This document shows, in pieces, positions 40,854 through 43,325 of a stretch of 43,325 nt of DNA. The notes below the pieces were generated by a model. That model saw only the letters and a list, made by a program, of their open reading frames with translations, did no database searches and had not been told where the DNA came from. The DNA is taken from the NCBI GenBank assembly GCA_902517735.1, contig CABYDK010000005.1, positions 1 through 43,325 of the forward strand, written 5' to 3'. The stretch comes from an uncultured Pelagibacteraceae bacterium. Its GTDB lineage: Bacteria; Pseudomonadota; Alphaproteobacteria; Pelagibacterales; Pelagibacteraceae. How positions within the stretch are numbered: the stretch's first letter is position 1; each line of letters starts with the position of its first letter. The translations under genes were made by a program, and so were the position numbers.

Positions 40854-40882
40854 TGAGATATTAATATAAAGGAGGATATAAC

Positions 40883-42070
40883 TTGATCAAAAGAGACAAT
40901 GTTCGAGTTTGTGTGCCAAGGTATATGCAGATTGGCAAAGGTAGTCTAAATCAGCTTCCAGAAATTTTAGATATAATTGGTTCTGTAAAATCTCCTTTAA
41001 TTGTCACTGATAAGCAAATGGTAAAGTTTGGTTACGTAAAAAGGCTTCAGGAAATACTTTCAAAAGCTGGATTTAAATCAAGTGTTTTTGAGGACACAAT
41101 ACCTGATCCTACTGATGTAGTTGTTCTAAATGGTATTGAAATTTTAAAAAAAAATAAAAATGATGCTGTAATAGGATTTGGTGGAGGAAGTCCAATAGAT
41201 ACTGCTAAAGCAATAGCTGTACTTTCTCAATATAGTAAGAACATTCAAGATTATAAACCTCCATCTACATTTGATAAAAAAGGACTTCCAATAATTGCCA
41301 TTCCAACCACAGCTGGTACCGGCTCTGAAGTTACTCACCATGCCGTGATTATTGATACAAAAAGTAATAATCTTGAAAAAATTTCTTGCAGAGGAGAAGG
41401 ATTTGTTCCTATTGTTTCAATTGTAGATTACGAATTGACACTTTCAAAGCCTAGAAGACTAACTATAGATAGTGCTATTGATACATTAACACACGGTATT
41501 GAAGCTTATGTAAGTAAAAAAGCTACCATGTTTTCTGATAGAATGGCATTAGATACGATAAGACTTGTTCAAGAAAACATCTATGCAGTTGATAAAGATC
41601 CAAAAAATTTAAAAGCTAGAGAAGGTCTTATGCTAGCAGCAACATTGGGAGGTTTGGCCTTTTCAAATGCTTCAATTTGCTTAGTTCACGGAATGAGTAG
41701 ACCGCTAGGTAGTAATTTTAAGGTTCCTCATGGTTTAAGCAATGCAATGTTGTTACCTACTATAACTGAATTTTCAATTGATTATGCAAAAAGTAGATAT
41801 GCAGATTGTAGTAGAGCAGGAAATTTTGCATTATCAAGCGATGATGATGATATTGCCTGTGAAAAATTAATAAAAGGGCTTTATAAAATAAATAATGATT
41901 TTGATGTTCCATCTATGAAAATGTTTGGAATTGATGAAAAAAATTTTGAGGAAGAGTTAGAAAATATGGCAACTGATGCCGAAGTTTCAGGTGCGCCTAA
42001 CCTCAATCCGAGAGTGCCTACTGTAAATGAGATGGTTGATCTTTACGGGAAAGCATGGAGAGCATTCTAA
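40883..42070 (+). CDS. iron-containing (type III) alcohol dehydrogenase
   Basis: 395 aa; VIGFGGGSPIDTAKAIAVL, IPTTAGTGSEVTHHAVI, DTLTHGIEAYVS, LVHGMSRPLG...PHGLSNAMLLP (metal ligands); TTG start with strong RBS. Confidence 0.93.
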   Translation: MIKRDNVRVCVPRYMQIGKGSLNQLPEILDIIGSVKSPLIVTDKQMVKFGYVKRLQEILSKAGFKSSVFEDTIPDPTDVVVLNGIEILKKNKNDAVIGFGGGSPIDTAKAIAVLSQYSKNIQDYKPPSTFDKKGLPIIAIPTTAGTGSEVTHHAVIIDTKSNNLEKISCRGEGFVPIVSIVDYELTLSKPRRLTIDSAIDTLTHGIEAYVSKKATMFSDRMALDTIRLVQENIYAVDKDPKNLKAREGLMLAATLGGLAFSNASICLVHGMSRPLGSNFKVPHGLSNAMLLPTITEFSIDYAKSRYADCSRAGNFALSSDDDDIACEKLIKGLYKINNDFDVPSMKMFGIDEKNFEEELENMATDAEVSGAPNLNPRVPTVNEMVDLYGKAWRAF

Positions 42071-42125
42071 AATGAGTTGGGAATGTTCTTTGAATTTTAA
42101 AACGACTCAAAACAGAGAGGGGAAA

Positions 42126-43190
42126 ATGAAAAAACTAATAAAAACATCTGTTAGTTTTTTTGCTGTATTTGCTTTAATGATAACTTTTTCATTACAGCAA
42201 GTTACTGCAGCAGAAAAAATTAGATGGAAAGTACAATCTACTTTTAATACTGGTTGGCCTGCATTAGGAGATCCTGTTGCGCGTTTATCAGACACATTAG
42301 ACAAAGCGACTGATGGTAGAATTAAATTAAAGGTTTACGAGCCTGGAAAAATACTTCCACCATTAGAAATCTCACCTTCAATAAGTAAAGGTGACCTGCC
42401 AGCAGCTTATAATTATATGGCATATGACCAAGGAAGAATTCCAGCAGCAGTATTATTTGCAGCTGTACCATTTGGTATGGAACCATGGGAATATGCAGCT
42501 TGGTGGTTTGAAGGAGAAGGCGCTAAGTTAGCTAATGAAATATACAACAAACAAAATATTCAAGTTTTGTTGTGTAGTACAATTGGACCTGAAACAGCTG
42601 GTTGGTATAGAAATCCTATAACTAGCCTAGCAGATCTTAAAGGTTTAAAAATTCGTTTCTCGGGTTTAGGAGGAATGGTTTTAAATGAAATAGGAGCTTC
42701 AGCTACTTTAATGGCTGGTGGAGAAATTTTTGCTGCTTTAGAAAAAGGAACTTTAGATGCAACAGAATATTCTATGCCTGCTATTGATGAGGTTTTAGGT
42801 TTTCATAAAATCACTAAGTTCAACCTATTTCCAGGTTGGCACCAAGTATCAACTTCAACTCATTTCATGATCAATTTAGATTTATGGAAAAAAATGGGTG
42901 CAGCTGACCAAGCTTTATTCGAAATGGCTTGTACAGCAGCAGCTATGAGAGCAATTACAACTGGTGAATTTTTACAAGGTAAGCAAATTCAAAGCTTCCC
43001 AGGTAAAGGTGTAACAGCTGCTAGATTGCCTGATAGTGTATTGAGAGAACTACAAAAAGTAAGTGCTAGAGTAATGAAAGAAGAATCTGCTAAAGATGCT
43101 GACTTTGCTAAAGTATGGGCTTCTCAACAAGCATTCATGAAAGAGTACGATGTTTGGCAAAAATGGGGATATTTACCTCGAAACTTTTAG
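42126..43190 (+). CDS. TRAP transporter substrate-binding protein DctP (second system)
   Basis: Start assigned to ATG 42126 (MKKLIKTSVSFFAVFALMITFSLQQVTAAEKIRWKVQSTF, Sec signal peptide); the supplied ORF extends upstream to 42027 without a plausible leader. Confidence 0.88.
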   Translation: MKKLIKTSVSFFAVFALMITFSLQQVTAAEKIRWKVQSTFNTGWPALGDPVARLSDTLDKATDGRIKLKVYEPGKILPPLEISPSISKGDLPAAYNYMAYDQGRIPAAVLFAAVPFGMEPWEYAAWWFEGEGAKLANEIYNKQNIQVLLCSTIGPETAGWYRNPITSLADLKGLKIRFSGLGGMVLNEIGASATLMAGGEIFAALEKGTLDATEYSMPAIDEVLGFHKITKFNLFPGWHQVSTSTHFMINLDLWKKMGAADQALFEMACTAAAMRAITTGEFLQGKQIQSFPGKGVTAARLPDSVLRELQKVSARVMKEESAKDADFAKVWASQQAFMKEYDVWQKWGYLPRNF

Positions 43191-43222
43191 TATTTAATAC
43201 TAGAAAAGTTGATTATAATAAT

Positions 43223-43256
43223 AAAAGCGGCCGGTTTAACCGGCTGCTTTTGTTTT
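43223..43256 (+). terminator. intrinsic terminator hairpin after the second dctP
   Basis: AAAAGCGGCCGG-TTTAA-CCGGCTGCTTTT: 12-bp stem including one G-U, followed by GTTTTT. Confidence 0.88.
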
Positions 43257-43271
43257 TAAAGAAAAGAATTT

Positions 43272-43325
43272 ATGTCTAATGATTTTACACCTGTTGAAGG
43301 ATCTCTCGATAAAAAACTACAACTT
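43272..43325 (+). CDS. start of a further CDS, possibly the DctQ small permease (truncated by window edge)
   Basis: ATG 43272: MSNDFTPVEGSLDKKLQL..., open to the window end; position after dctP suggests DctQ. Confidence 0.45.
   Translation, partial: MSNDFTPVEGSLDKKLQL

Noticed and set aside
1-43325. CRISPR array, prophage, transposon or toxin-antitoxin locus
   Set aside because: No regularly spaced direct repeats, integrase/transposase genes, terminal inverted repeats or recognisable TA pairs were seen.

Overview
This is a compact, AT-rich window from a streamlined alphaproteobacterial chromosome. It is most likely SAR11/Pelagibacterales, inferred from base composition, gene order, and the linkage of dmdA, asd and sdh. 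Coding density is very high and many neighbouring genes overlap. From left to right I see: a partial aldo/keto reductase; BI-1/YccA, DUF2794, YciB and HspQ; a cytochrome c maturation block (ccmC-D-E-F-G-H); a PagL-like lipid A deacylase; a 2-hydroxy/2-keto acid catabolic and TRAP-transport cluster that contains a tandem duplicate of an FMN alpha-hydroxyacid oxidase; EamA, alpha/beta hydrolase and orphan genes; ftsY-dapF divergent from ffh-rpsP-trmD-rplS-leuCDB; a DMSP-demethylation cluster (dmdC-dmdB-hydrolase-dmdA); asd; sdhCDAB; and an IclR / MmsA-like / Fe-ADH / TRAP catabolic unit. The strongest non-coding signal is a roughly 100-nt element directly upstream of ffh. It folds by eye into a closed four-way junction (P1 plus three perfect or near-perfect hairpins) and ends at the ffh translation start. 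A second candidate is a 17-bp-stem hairpin upstream of ccmC. Two unrelated TRAP operons both carry a terminator hairpin between dctP and dctQ. All calls were made by reading the sequence and the supplied ORFs. No similarity search or folding software was run.
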